A stretch of 64,000 nucleotides of DNA from Glomus cerebriforme (GCA_003550305.1 QKYT01000181.1:82935-146934); one strand, 5' to 3'; shown: positions 35,091 to 46,149, numbered from the stretch's first letter. Numbers and translations are program-made. The notes: a model not told the origin generated them from the letters alone.

Positions 35091-35275
35091 GCTTAAACTT
35101 TTAAACTGAGCTCATTATTAGCTCAAGCTTTTCAAGCTGAGCTTATTGCTAGCTTGAGCTTATTAAAGCTAACTTATGAGCTACTAAACTAATTTAAATG
35201 TAACTTGGCTTAGTTTGAGCTCAGCTCAGCTTGAAAACTTGCAAGCTGGCTTAACTTATATAAAGTTTTACCTGT
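35085..35275. repeat. AGCT-rich subterminal repeats of the hAT relic
   Basis: Dense degenerate repeats of gagct/agctt in both orientations (for example 'tgagctcattattagctcaa'), right after the hAT C-terminal relic. Clustered subterminal motifs of this type are typical of hAT element ends, where the transposase binds. This probably marks the 3' end of the element. Confidence 0.6.
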
Positions 35276-35310
35276 CAATACATGCTGAAGAAAAAAGGTA
35301 AGAAAATTTA

Positions 35311-35340
35311 TGCAGATTTTTAAAAGTCAAAAAATCTGCA
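35311..35340. repeat. Palindrome TGCAGATTTTT / AAAAATCTGCA
   Basis: Inverted arms at 35311-35321 and 35329-35340. A closely related palindrome lies at 45809-45839; the two bracket the MULE/array region. Confidence 0.6.
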
Positions 35341-35769
35341 AAAAAATTTAACAGTTTGATATATTTACAAATTAAAAACTAATTTATATGATATTATTAA
35401 ATACAAAAAAAAACTAAGTTCTTATTCTTTGATTTTTTTTACATATTGTTAATAGTTTGTACATAATTCCAGTTAGTCCAATTTCAATAAATAACTATTA
35501 AATATCTGGCAAAATTTATATAAATAAAAAATTCAAAGTTTTGCAATTAAAAGGTGTGAAATATACTCAATTCTAGCATATTCAGATATCTAATGTTTTG
35601 GTATTTCTGATTTTCAAAATCCAAAATGCTATTAGTATGAAACATTACTGTGCCAATTTACTGTGCCATACTGCGCTACTCTATGATTGTGATTTTCATG
35701 ATCACGGTAATTTTAATGATAATAGTGATATTAATGATCTTAGTGATAGTTAAGATAGTTAGGATAGTT

Positions 35770-35882
35770 AAGATTTTTATTATATTTATTATATTTATTA
35801 TATTTAACATATTTATTATATTTAACATATTTATTATATTTAACATATTTATTATATTTAACATATTTATTATATTTAAGAT
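35770..35882 (+). repeat. 18-bp tandem repeat
   Basis: About five copies of 'tttattatatttaacata' in a row, plus shorter ATT/AGT-type repeats just upstream (35690-35770). The ORFs read through it on both strands are artefacts of repetition. Confidence 0.85.
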
Positions 35883-36209
35883 AGTTAATATCTTTTTATT
35901 ATATTTTATTTTTGTATAAATATCCTGAGAATTTTATTAAGTTCTTCTCAGTTCTTGTAACTTAAATTGAATAATAAAAATATCTTTTACCTATAAAAAT
36001 TCTATACTGTTTACCAATTAAAGAGCGAACTGTACTCAATAAACATATATTATCGTTACCTCTATCATTATAAACCTAATTAATTTTTCATTTTTGAACT
36101 TACAGAATAAAAGTTAAGATAAAGGAATCAAGGATATGATTAGACGTAACAACGCATAAAAAAAAAAGAAATATTAGTAAAATATTATTTAAAACAATTA
36201 AAAATAATA

Positions 36210-37360
36210 AAATATTTCAAAGTTTTAATACTTTTAAATTTCTATATAACTATATACTTTGGAAACCTACAAATAAAAAATTAAACCATTATTAATACAT
36301 GTTTAATTAAAAAAATATAAACAAGAAAAAATTCAAAGTATTACCTTTGAATCTGCAATACCAATTCAAAAACTTACAAAAAAAAAAATGAACTTCTTAA
36401 AAAAATACATAAAAAAAAATTTGAAGATATACTATTTTCAAAATCCTCAATATTTTTATCTGAACCTATAAAGAAAAGAAATTAATATTTTATATTAAAC
36501 AATAAAAAAAAGAAAATTTTGAAGGTATTTATTTATCTTCAAAATTCTGCAATATTTACTGTATATCCATAACTTACAAAAAAAAAATTAAAAATATTTT
36601 TGTTAAAATTCCATATACTTATATCTGAAAGAATTTACAAAAGAAAAGAAATAATAAATATTAGTTATTAACATTTGTTAAAAAAGAAATTAAAAAAAGA
36701 TTCAAAAGTATTATATTATTAAAATCCTATAATCCATCCAAAAGAACCTAAAAAAAAATAATAAAATGTTAGTTTAATAGTAACATTTCATTAAAAACAA
36801 AAAAAAATAAATAATTTTTCAAAAATATTATATACCTTTAATTTGTAATATTACATGTGGAATCTATAAAAGAAAAGTGAAATATTAGTTGATATTTCGT
36901 TAAAAAAAACAAATCTTTGAAGGTACTATTTACCTTTAAAAAAGCTATAAAGAATATCAGAACCTAAAAAAAAAAATAACAAAATGTTAGTAAAAAGTTA
37001 CATTAAGAAAAACAAAAAAAAAAAATATTTTTCAAAGCTAACTTTTAAAATCTATAATACTAATGCCTAAAAACCTATAAGAAAAAAATTGAAATGTTAG
37101 TTTAATGTTTTGTTAAAAAAATAATAAAAAAATATTTTTAAAGATATTTATTTACCTTTAAAGTTTTCTTATCTTATATCAAAAGAAATCTATAAAAAAA
37201 AAAAAAAATAAACATTAATTATTAATATTTTGTTAAATATAATAAAAGAAAGTTTTGAAGCCTATCTTTAAAATTCTGTATACCCATATCACAAAACCTA
37301 AAAAAGAATATCAAAATTCTGAATTACTCAATTCTAAAACCTACAAAATAAAAAATAAAT
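36210..37360 (-). repeat. Module array 1: degenerate exon-intron-like repeats
   Basis: About twelve degenerate units of about 100 bp. Read on the minus strand each has a T-rich tract ending in AG (plus-strand cctaca/cctata/cttaca near 36267, 36373, 36466, 36572, 36749, 36864, 36964, 37074, 37191, 37297, 37341), then a 28-45-nt unique part ending AAAG or GAAG, then a donor-like GTAATA or GTAAAT. At 36331-36352 the donor lies in the loop of a perfect palindrome, ATTCAAAG-gtaata-CTTTGAAT (minus strand); at 37141-37166 TTTAAAG and CTTTAAA bracket the donor likewise. Related to array 3 at 43970-45185. There is no stable open frame across units. Confidence 0.6.
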
Positions 37361-38262
37361 AAAATATTAGAAAGACGATTTCTATTTGTACACTACGTGT
37401 ATAAATACAGGTCATATGTTTAATGACGATTTCTATTTGTAATACATGTATGAATATGGATCACGTGATTATCATAAAATATATTAACAAAAGTTTGCGT
37501 TTAAACTAATGAATTGAAGTTGTTAAAATGTCCTTAAAATATAAAAAATCTAAATAAAATCTTAAATACATTTACTGATCACTAATTAACAATATTATTT
37601 TCTTCTACTTTATTCTTTTTCTTTCTTTTAAAAAACATTGAGTAACATTTCAAAGATTTCTTAATCTTTACCTCTCTAAAAAATGAATTCATTAAGTTGA
37701 ATTTATTTCAGCTTCAATTGTACTATATGTGACAAACAATTTTATTTTTCTACAAATTCTAATACTTCTAAATACTTTTAATGTTCCAAAATTTTAACCT
37801 AACAACTTACCAATTCTAACTAATGCTCATAATAACCAACAAATTCTAACAACATCATTCTAATATAATCTATTCCGTTCTTTTTATCACTTTTCCCAAT
37901 AATTACCTTGAAAATGAAGCAGGAAGTTATTTTTTTTTTGAGAGTGCTGATTAGTGTTTTGAAAAGGTAAGTTATCAAAAATAACTGTTGGTTTTTGATA
38001 ATGATTCTAACAATTCTCACTAATGCTCCTTCCTAATAATCTAATGACCCAATAATTCTAATAACAATCAATAATCCTAATTCCTAACATTTCTAATGTT
38101 CCTAATGCTCCTAATATTATAATAATCTAATAATCCTAGCAATCTTCTTAATGAAAATAATAAAAATAATAAAATTAGCAAACATTATCAAATCCTAACA
38201 GCTCAAACCCAAAATTCAATGAATAACGAACCTTAACGAAATTCTAGCCCAAGATGATTACA
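37361..38262. other. Spacer left of the MULE tail
   Basis: No gene. A 15-nt string 'cgatttctatttgta' occurs twice here (about 37387 and 37426) and inverted at about 45770-45785, so it may belong to element ends. The ORF at 37820-38020 (-) has no motif. Confidence 0.4.
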
Positions 38263-38546
38263 TCAAGATTTGGCAAGTTTTAGCATAATATCCGTACTGT
38301 TTGCATTTCCCACACTTGCATCCTTTACTACCTTCTGCATTTTCATTGTTATAAATATCAATTTGCTATGTGCTATTTTTGATACATATTTTCCTTTAGA
38401 AGAGAATTGTTTAATATTTGATTGCAACCTTTTTGGTGGACGTCCTTTATGCTTAGTAATATTAGGATTATTAGCATCAAGAATATAATCTGTTTGATTT
38501 TTGCAAAATTTGTTTTGTATATCACAAAAAAATATTTTCAACATAT
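38263..38546 (-). pseudogene. MULE transposase C-terminal tail, detached
   Basis: Minus-strand translation includes NPNITKHKGRPPKRLQSNIK, a tail like that which ends FAR1/MULE-type transposases in Rhizophagus (KGRPPKRL). The part that should precede it (FGLSKKVIDSA) lies at about 40990-41040, separated by the assembly gap and module array 2. It stops at 38263. The open frame appears to extend through the N gap only because N does not encode stops. Confidence 0.65.
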
Positions 38547-39437
38547 NNNNNNNNNNNNNNNNNNNNNNNNNNNNNNNNNNNNNNNNNNNNNNNNNNNNNN
38601 NNNNNNNNNNNNNNNNNNNNNNNNNNNNNNNNNNNNNNNNNNNNNNNNNNNNNNNNNNNNNNNNNNNNNNNNNNNNNNNNNNNNNNNNNNNNNNNNNNNN
38701 NNNNNNNNNNNNNNNNNNNNNNNNNNNNNNNNNNNNNNNNNNNNNNNNNNNNNNNNNNNNNNNNNNNNNNNNNNNNNNNNNNNNNNNNNNNNNNNNNNNN
38801 NNNNNNNNNNNNNNNNNNNNNNNNNNNNNNNNNNNNNNNNNNNNNNNNNNNNNNNNNNNNNNNNNNNNNNNNNNNNNNNNNNNNNNNNNNNNNNNNNNNN
38901 NNNNNNNNNNNNNNNNNNNNNNNNNNNNNNNNNNNNNNNNNNNNNNNNNNNNNNNNNNNNNNNNNNNNNNNNNNNNNNNNNNNNNNNNNNNNNNNNNNNN
39001 NNNNNNNNNNNNNNNNNNNNNNNNNNNNNNNNNNNNNNNNNNNNNNNNNNNNNNNNNNNNNNNNNNNNNNNNNNNNNNNNNNNNNNNNNNNNNNNNNNNN
39101 NNNNNNNNNNNNNNNNNNNNNNNNNNNNNNNNNNNNNNNNNNNNNNNNNNNNNNNNNNNNNNNNNNNNNNNNNNNNNNNNNNNNNNNNNNNNNNNNNNNN
39201 NNNNNNNNNNNNNNNNNNNNNNNNNNNNNNNNNNNNNNNNNNNNNNNNNNNNNNNNNNNNNNNNNNNNNNNNNNNNNNNNNNNNNNNNNNNNNNNNNNNN
39301 NNNNNNNNNNNNNNNNNNNNNNNNNNNNNNNNNNNNNNNNNNNNNNNNNNNNNNNNNNNNNNNNNNNNNNNNNNNNNNNNNNNNNNNNNNNNNNNNNNNN
39401 NNNNNNNNNNNNNNNNNNNNNNNNNNNNNNNNNNNNN
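38547..39437. other. Assembly gap (891 N)
   Basis: Run of N. Flanked on the right by the first visible unit of module array 2, so the gap probably hides further repeat units. Any ORF crossing it is meaningless. Confidence 0.99.
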
Positions 39438-40545
39438 GAAATCTGGTAAGTTTCAAAGTTGTAACTTCGAAACTTTCTTTTCGGAATGTAAGTTTCATAA
39501 CGAAACTTCATTTTTTTTTGTTTTTTTATTTTAAGAAACGTTCTAAACCGAACGTTTCTTTTCTTTTGTAAATTCAGCTTTGAAAATGGAAATGGAAACG
39601 TGAGTGTCGTAACGTTTGTTTTGTTACAAACTTTGTTTTTCATTTTTTTTCTTTGTATAGAAACGTTCTAACTGAATGTTTCTTCTTTTTTTTTGTAGAT
39701 TCGGCTCTGGAAATTTGGAATCGGAAAAGAAACGTAAGTTTCGTAATGAATTACTTCGTTACGAACTTCATTTTTTTGTTTTTTCTTTCTTTATTAGAAA
39801 CGTTCTAACTGAACGTTTCTTTTCTGTTGTAGATTCAGCTCTGGAATCAGAAATGGAAACGTAAGTGTCGTAACGTTCATTTTGTTACAAACTTCATTTT
39901 TCATTTTTTTTTCTTTGTATANAAACGTTCTAAACTGAACGTTTCTTTTCTTTTGTAGATTCAGCTTTAAAAATGGAAACCGAAACGTAAGTTTCATAAC
40001 ATTCATTTCATTACAAACTTCATTTTTCATTTTTTTTTTGTATAGAAACGTTCTAACCGAACGTTTCTTTTCTTTTGTAGATTCAGCTCTGGAATCGGAA
40101 ATGAAAACGTAAGTATCATAACGTTCATTTTGTTACAAACTTTGTTTTCTATTTTTTTTCTTTGTATAGAAACGTTCTAATCAAACGTTTCTTCTTTTCT
40201 TTTGTAGATTCAGCTCTGGAAATGGAAACGGAAATGTGAGTGTCATAACATTCATTTCGTTACAAACTTTGTTTTTCATTTTTTTTTCTTTNTATAGAAA
40301 CGTTCTTACTGAACGTTTCTTCTTTTCTTTTGTAGATTCGGCTCTGGAAACGGAAACTGAAACGTAAGTTTTGTAACGAATGTTTCATTACGAAACTTCA
40401 TTTTTTCATTTTTTTTCTTTGTTAGAAATGTTCTAACCGAATGTTTTTCTTTTTTTTTTGTAGATTTGGTTTGTTCCTTGAAATTTGGGTTTTTAGAAGT
40501 CAAAAACGTAAGTTTCGCAACTTAGCTGCGAAACTTAGTTACTTT
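39438..40545 (+). repeat. Module array 2: tandem micro-exon-like units with hairpins
   Basis: At least eight units of 122-134 bp. Each has a T-rich tract ending TTTGTAG, a short core, and a GTAAGT/GTGAGT donor. Cores: 39572-39599, 39699-39733, 39833-39860, 39959-39986, 40081-40108, 40208-40235, 40336-40363, 40464-40507; six are exactly 28 nt (attcagctctgga...gaaac). The acceptor of the first core is lost (gtaa). About 35 nt upstream of each core is a second AG (tatag/ttag), followed at once by an inverted repeat GAAACGTTC-taact-GAACGTTTC. From that outer AG four modules are 63, 63, 66 and 66 nt, and open in one shared frame (NVLTERFF ... DSALE...ET). Donors lie in a second inverted repeat (AAGTTTCGCA / TGCGAAACTT in the last unit). 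Whether it is transcribed or spliced is unknown. Confidence 0.75.
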
Positions 40546-40831
40546 TTTGTAGTTCCGGGTTTGGATATTAGAATTGAATAGTTAGTTAGCATAGTTAGTA
40601 TCTAGGAAGAATTTGTAATTTAATACATTTTTAATAAACGAATATAGTTTAAACATAATAAAATCAATTAACAATGCTTTCAATTATTAAATGTAGTTAA
40701 TATATGCTAAAATTTGTATTGTTATACGCGTTTTTCAACATTTTTATATGCGGTTTTCAACTAATAATACGCGTTTTTCAACTAACCTAGTGTTGTTATA
40801 TGCATTTTTAAACTGCTGTTATTTTACTGTA

Positions 40832-40928
40832 TGTTGCTCAACACAAAAAAGTGTTGCGCAACACATTTTTAATCGCGTTGGTTGACAAAGGGTTCATTGC
40901 GCAACACTTTTTTGGTGTTGAACAACAC
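40832..40928. mobile_element. Palindromic element with long inverted arms
   Basis: Arms of about 32 bp: 40832-40865 begins tgttgctcaacac and 40897-40928 ends with its near-exact inverted copy, around a spacer of about 30 bp. No coding capacity. It sits between module array 2 and the MULE pseudogene. Confidence 0.65.
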
Positions 40929-40939
40929 ATGGCATATGT

Positions 40940-43660
40940 TTACACTTTATACGCCTGTTCAAAACTTCCTGATGACATATCAGCTTTAATAGCTGAATCA
41001 ATAACTTTTTTTGATAATCCAAACAATTCCGCATATATAATTTTGTTTGGTGTTGTTGTTAAACTAGATTTGTTGTTTGATATAGATCGAATAGAAAATA
41101 AATACTTGAATGTACCATTAGTGATAGGAAGATTTTCTTCTGAATTAGTTGTAGAATATAATATAATGGCTGACATTTATTGTAAAAGCACTTCTTGATT
41201 GACATTAGATTCAAGATACCAGCGAGATAGTATATATAAGAGTTATATGATAGGTAGCTGATTGAGAATAAGTCATAACATGAAAGAAATGGTGATATAT
41301 TAAGCCAAGACATATACACAAATGTGTACCATTATTTAATAGTACTATATAATAACTGATGCCTAATATTCCTATAGCTCAAACATGCCACACTTCCAAT
41401 ATCATTTCTTGAATTANATCATTAATCAATGATTTAAAAAGAACTTGCCAAATATCTTGCTCTTACTCCCGAAGTCCAATATAAATCTTCTCATAATCAA
41501 CATCCATCTAAAAAAACCAATATGATTTCAATATTAAAACAAAAAAAAATTAAACAGTATTCATAAACTTACTTCTAATAATTGTAACCAATCCATAACA
41601 CGATTCAAATCATAGTATACGGATTGGTCTATTTGCATTTGCTGTTTTTCTAACATAATAGGAGATAAATATTGCTTAATAATATCGTCTGCCTGCCCAA
41701 AAAATCTATTATGTAACATCGGTAAACCAACAGTTGGTAAATTATTACGTGTAAGTTCAAATTTTTCAAAATGCTTTTTACATTTAACATAATCATTTAT
41801 ATTAGTCACTAAATCACATAAAGAAGTAGATCTATCAACCCTATCATGAATTTGCTTGTTAATAGATTCAATTCTTTGTGTGCTCTGTGCACCAGCTGTA
41901 AATTGATTGTGTATCTATGGGATGGCCTATGACTCTTTATTAATATAAAGAGTATTAGACATATATTTAGCCGATTCAGNATATTGATCAAGTAATTGTA
42001 CCCATCGAGATTCAAATTCTTTGCATAAGAAATTTCGACAAGTATAAAATTTGTGAAGAAAATCTTCAAAGNNAGCTCCTAATTTTNCTTTAANTTTTTT
42101 GCGAAGATTTAAGTCAATATGNAAAATACATAACAAATGATTTGTGTTGGGATGTATTTCCTTAATTACACTAATCAAAAATAGATTTGAGTCAGTAAAT
42201 ATAACTCCAGGATTAATAACCGTTTCTTCAAATAATGTTATTAATATCCATCAAAAGGTATCCAATGTTTCATCTTCTATAATTGCAAAAGTTATGATTC
42301 TTGTCTTAAAATAGTTATCAATAATAATAATAACACAAAGCATCATCTGGAATTGATTGGTATTTGATGTGGTATCCAAAATCANGACATCATGGAAATT
42401 TTCATATAAAGATCGTTATTGTGGTGACATTCACAATAGATAATTCAACTTTCTTGATGAAGGGTCTAAGTATAACTTAACAATCCATAATGGATCTGAA
42501 TCTTTCTGATTTAATAGCATCTGTAATATTTAAGATGCATCTGAATCACCCAGATTGTTTTTAAGCTGAAATTGGTATACCGCATTGTATAAATCTTTTT
42601 TAAAAATAGTATGGTCAGGATAGTCATGCATAAGTAATGGATAAATGGATCCAGAATCCATTCGTCCTTGTATGACATATTTTTTTATATTGGATAACAT
42701 TTCTGGAGTTAATTTTCAGAATTGTGAAACTATTTTTTGTATTTGTGGTTATGATTATCAACGAATGAATTAATTTTAATAATATTACTTGTCTTAGAAC
42801 AAGTAACATTAATTTTCCATGGGCATTGTGTACGCTGTGAAGTTGCATTTCGTCTTTTAGTTAGATTGGAAGATACTTGTGGATTATGAATACCCGATCT
42901 TGAACATTCATAAGTAACACGACGTATTACTTCTCCATCCATTTGACTAGTCCTAATCTTGTAATTAAATCCCTTTTTTTAGTATAATCATCAATCCAGA
43001 TATTAAATTTTTGCCAATTTGTAAAGGTAAGTTCAGTCTTTAACTCTAAACCATCTGTTACTTCTGAATCAGAATCAAGAGATTTAAGATTATCGTTTAA
43101 AGAATGTTATGCCATTATACTATTATGCTGATGATGATTACCTCCAAATTTGTCACTAAAATTGAAGTTATACTAACAAACAAAAAGAAAGTATTAGTGA
43201 AAGCAACTAAAGCTAAACAGAAATACTAAAAAAAAAATAAAAATTAAAGAGAAACAAGTACTTAAGAGAAAGAAGCATCATAGTTTATATTAATATCATT
43301 GTGAATTTCTTTTTTTAGTTCTTTTGAATAAGCATTTATATTAACATCTTTTATTTAATCATAAAGCTGCTGATCATTTCCAAACTCATTAAAATCATAC
43401 AAATGTTGAACAGAAAACTAACAAACAAAAAAAAAAGTATTAGTCAGCAAAAAGCAAAGAAATATAACTAAAGTTAAATAAAGCTACAAAAAAACAGAAA
43501 TACTAAAGAGAAACAAAGTACCTAAGGAAAAGAAGTATCATAATTTATATTTCTATCATCATAGAGTTCTTGTTCCTTATCGATATCGAATATTAATAGG
43601 TTTGATATATCTTGCAATATTTTAATATGTGGTTTTTTTAACACTGTAAAGCTTTTTTTA
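40940..43660 (-). pseudogene. FAR1/MULE-type transposase, decayed
   Basis: Minus-strand blocks appear in the usual order of a Mutator-like transposase. An acidic N-terminal part with short exons (LLIFDIDKEQELYDDRNI; NEFGNDQQLYD; about 43640-43330). FAR1-type zinc cluster, 42730-43050: LTFTNWQKFNIWIDDYTKKR, YECSRSGIHNPQ, QRTQCPWKINVTC, INSFVDNHNH. MULE catalytic core, 42500-41950: DVLILDTTSNTNQFQMMLC, IFTDSNLFLISVIKEIHPN, then the C/H region LLCI.HID. Then QRIESIN and VDRSTSLCDL (about 41820-41880), and KKHFEKFELTRNNLPTVGLP (41600-41780). Near 41000 FGLSKKVIDSAIKAD. Several frameshifts, in-frame stops and scattered N bases break it. The basic tail is at 38263-38546. Confidence 0.85.
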
Positions 43661-43969
43661 GTATTTCGTATAATAAACAAAAAACTTTCAAGACTGAAAA
43701 TTTAAAAGAAAAGAAGAGTGAGCAAGTATGGCAATATATGTAATCCATGTAGTAATAGCATAAGTAAATTTGCGTAATGTGTTTATCTAACACAAATCAC
43801 GTGTTATGTGTTTCGTACACTAGTTTTTTTATTTTATAAAATTTTGTTTTATTTTATATAAAACTGGTATATGAAACATGCATTTTGTAATACATATTTC
43901 GCACACTAGTGTACATTAAGAAATATTCTATTAGAAATAATCATTAAAAAAACCTTTAAAAATGAAAGT

Positions 43970-45185
43970 AAATTTACTTTCAAAATCCTGAGAACTAACT
44001 TCTACAAAAAAAATGGAATATTAGTTATTAACATTTTGTTAAAAAAATAATAATAAAATTTGAAAGTATACTTTTAAAATACCATCTGAAAAAACCTATA
44101 AAAAAAAAAAAGAAACATTAGTAAAATATTTCATTAAAAAAAATAAAATAGATAACCCTAACAAACTTTTAATTTTAAAGTTCAAGAAGTCAAATCTGAA
44201 GCTAAAGTCCTACAAAAAAGAAAGAAACATTATGTTAGTAATGTTTCTTTAATAAAAAAATTATATCTTTCTCAATACAAACATTTGAAGTTCAGGTTAA
44301 ATCCTAAAGCTGAAGTCTTAACCTTTGAAGTCCAAATCAAAACCTGAAGATTTAAACCTATAAAAAAAAGAATAAAGAATATTAGTAAATATTCATTTAA
44401 TAAAAAAAAAAATAAACAAAAAAATTTTGAAGTCTTATCTTTAAAATAGGAGTCTAAAGCCATATTTTAGTTTTCTGAAACCTAAAGAACATTAGTAAAT
44501 ATTCATTTAATAAAAAAAAACAAAAAAAAAAATATAATTTTGAAGTTATTCCCTTCAAAATGGAAAGTTTAGAACTTACATTTCAATTTCCAAAGCTAAC
44601 AAAATACAAAAGAATATTAGTAAACATTCATAAATAAAAAAAAATAATAAATCTATTTTGAAGTTATTATCTTTGAAATAGGAAGTTCAGAACTTATATT
44701 TTGACTTCCAAACCTAAAAAAATACAAAAGAATATATTAGTAAACATTCATAAATAAAAATAATAATAAATCTATTTTGAAGTTATTACCTTCAAAATAG
44801 GAATCTGAAGTTATACTTCAGTTTTCTGAAACCTAAAGAAAAACAAAAAGAATATTAGTAAATGTTCATTTAATAAAAAAAAATAAAAAAAAATTTTGAA
44901 GTCTTACCTTCGAAATGAAAGTTTAAAATCATACTTCAGTTTTCTGAAACCTAAAAAAATAAAAAAAGAACATTAGTAAACATTCATTTAATAAAAAAAT
45001 AAAAAAAATTTTGAAGTCTTAACTTCAAAATGGAGAGTTCAGAACTTACATTTTGACTTCCAAACCTAAAAAAATACAAAAGAATATTAGTAAATGTTCA
45101 TTTAATAATATATATATACTTATTTACTTTTGAAAGTAAAGTTCAGAGATAATAAGAGGAGTTTGGAGTCCTGCAAAAAAAAACA
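43970..45185 (-). repeat. Module array 3: exon-intron-like units with donor hairpins
   Basis: About eleven units of 100-120 bp. On the minus strand each has a T-rich acceptor (ctttag or tttttag; plus-strand positions about 44094, 44208, 44357, 44479, 44715, 44833, 44951, 45066), a core and a donor. Two well-preserved cores, 44790-44832 and 44908-44950, are both exactly 43 nt and start GTTTCAGAAAACTGAAGTAT. At 44772-44800 the donor is in the loop of a perfect 11-bp inverted repeat CTATTTTGAAG-gtaataa-CTTCAAAATAG; units at 44893-44916 and 45010-45030 keep the same fold with one or few mismatches. It has the same orientation as the MULE pseudogene and lies upstream of it. Confidence 0.7.
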
Positions 45186-45411
45186 AAAAAAAACATAAAG
45201 TTTGAAGAACTTCCTAATTTTATCCAAGATTTTGAAACCTAAAATTTAAAACAGTTAAATAATAGTTTAATTGAAGTTTATCAGAATAAAATAAAATCAA
45301 AGATTTTTGCACAAAGTTTTTTTATAAATTTGCAATATTAGAGATTATTATGAAGAAAATTATTTGAAGAACTGTGCAAATATTTATTAAAAGAAAATTT
45401 CTAAGTTTATA
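45186..45411. other. Spacer
   Basis: AT-rich; no gene. It ends at the TA target of the inverted-repeat element at 45412. Confidence 0.5.
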
Positions 45412-45767
45412 CGGGTTGTCTGGACATGTATCACGTGATTTTTGCTTATATGATAATTTATCACCCCTGTGTCACACCTTCTGTTTTCATTTTTTCTATT
45501 TATTATTCTAGGGACTTAGAATTTTTTCAAGGTGTGAAATCATATTCATCACATATTATTCATCATATCCTTAATTTTGGCCGGATTTCATAATGCCAGC
45601 CAGAGTATCCTTTTTTTGAAATATAGTACTACATTACACAGTCCAAAAAAGGCAATTTTCTTTCTCTCGAAAATCAAATTTTGGGTTACACGAATTTCCA
45701 AAAAGGCAATTTCATTGCAGATCATTTAATTCTGGCCGGAATTATGACCTCGTGTTCAGACAACCCG
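45412..45767. mobile_element. Non-autonomous TIR element with TA duplication
   Basis: Terminal inverted repeats CGGGTTGTCTG (45412) and CAGACAACCCG (ending 45767), both flanked by TA, as for Tc1/mariner-type insertions; 356 bp, non-coding. Internal sequence (ccaaaaaaggcaatttt... and ttctggccggaatta) is shared with 49990-50160, so the two belong to related repeats. Confidence 0.8.
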
Positions 45768-45808
45768 TATACAAATAGAAATCGCTTTATTAAAAATACA
45801 TAAAAAAA

Positions 45809-45839
45809 GCAAAAATCTGCAAATTTTGCAGATTTTTGC
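45809..45839. repeat. Perfect 12-bp palindrome
   Basis: GCAAAAATCTGC (45809-45820), a 7-nt AT loop, GCAGATTTTTGC (45828-45839). Matches the palindrome at 35311-35340. Confidence 0.8.
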
Positions 45840-46149
45840 AATTTTGTACTTCTAAAATTTTTTCAATGTTAGATTGTTTATTTATTACATTAATAATAAA
45901 AGTTTTAAACTTATACTTACAATTTTTAATTTGTTTAATTTTATAAAGTATATTATTGAAAAATAATTATCTATTATAGTTTAATATTATTTTGGAAAAT
46001 GTTATGTTATTTTGGTAAATTTTGCATTTTCAAGAAATATGTAATATTTTTCAGAATAACATAACATTTGATTTTTTATTTGTAAATTATAATAAATATT
46101 TTTTTTTTAAAAAAAAAATCTTTCTCACAAATAAAATTTATTGATTATT

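Noticed and set aside
35650..35919. 89-codon hydrophobic ORF
   Set aside because: It is a direct reading of the 18-bp tandem repeat; the opposite strand is open too.
36210..37360. Array 1 as a CRISPR array
   Set aside because: Units are degenerate, AT-rich and not separated by unique spacers of fixed length; the genome is eukaryotic.
38263..39643. Long ORFs of 356-411 codons on both strands
   Set aside because: They run through 891 N bases; translated N gives X, so the length is an artefact.
39794..40503. Minus-strand ORFs through array 2 (KNEVCNKMN-type repeats)
   Set aside because: They arise from poly-T tracts read as lysine and from tandem repetition. The splice-like signals are on the + strand only. 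Not fully excluded.
40851..41198. 115-codon + strand ORF
   Set aside because: It overlaps antisense the MULE transposase C-terminal segment (FGLSKK) and the palindromic element; its composition follows from these.
45412..45767. Reading this as a CRISPR-like or phage att site
   Set aside because: Inverted TIRs with TA borders and a eukaryotic context explain it better.
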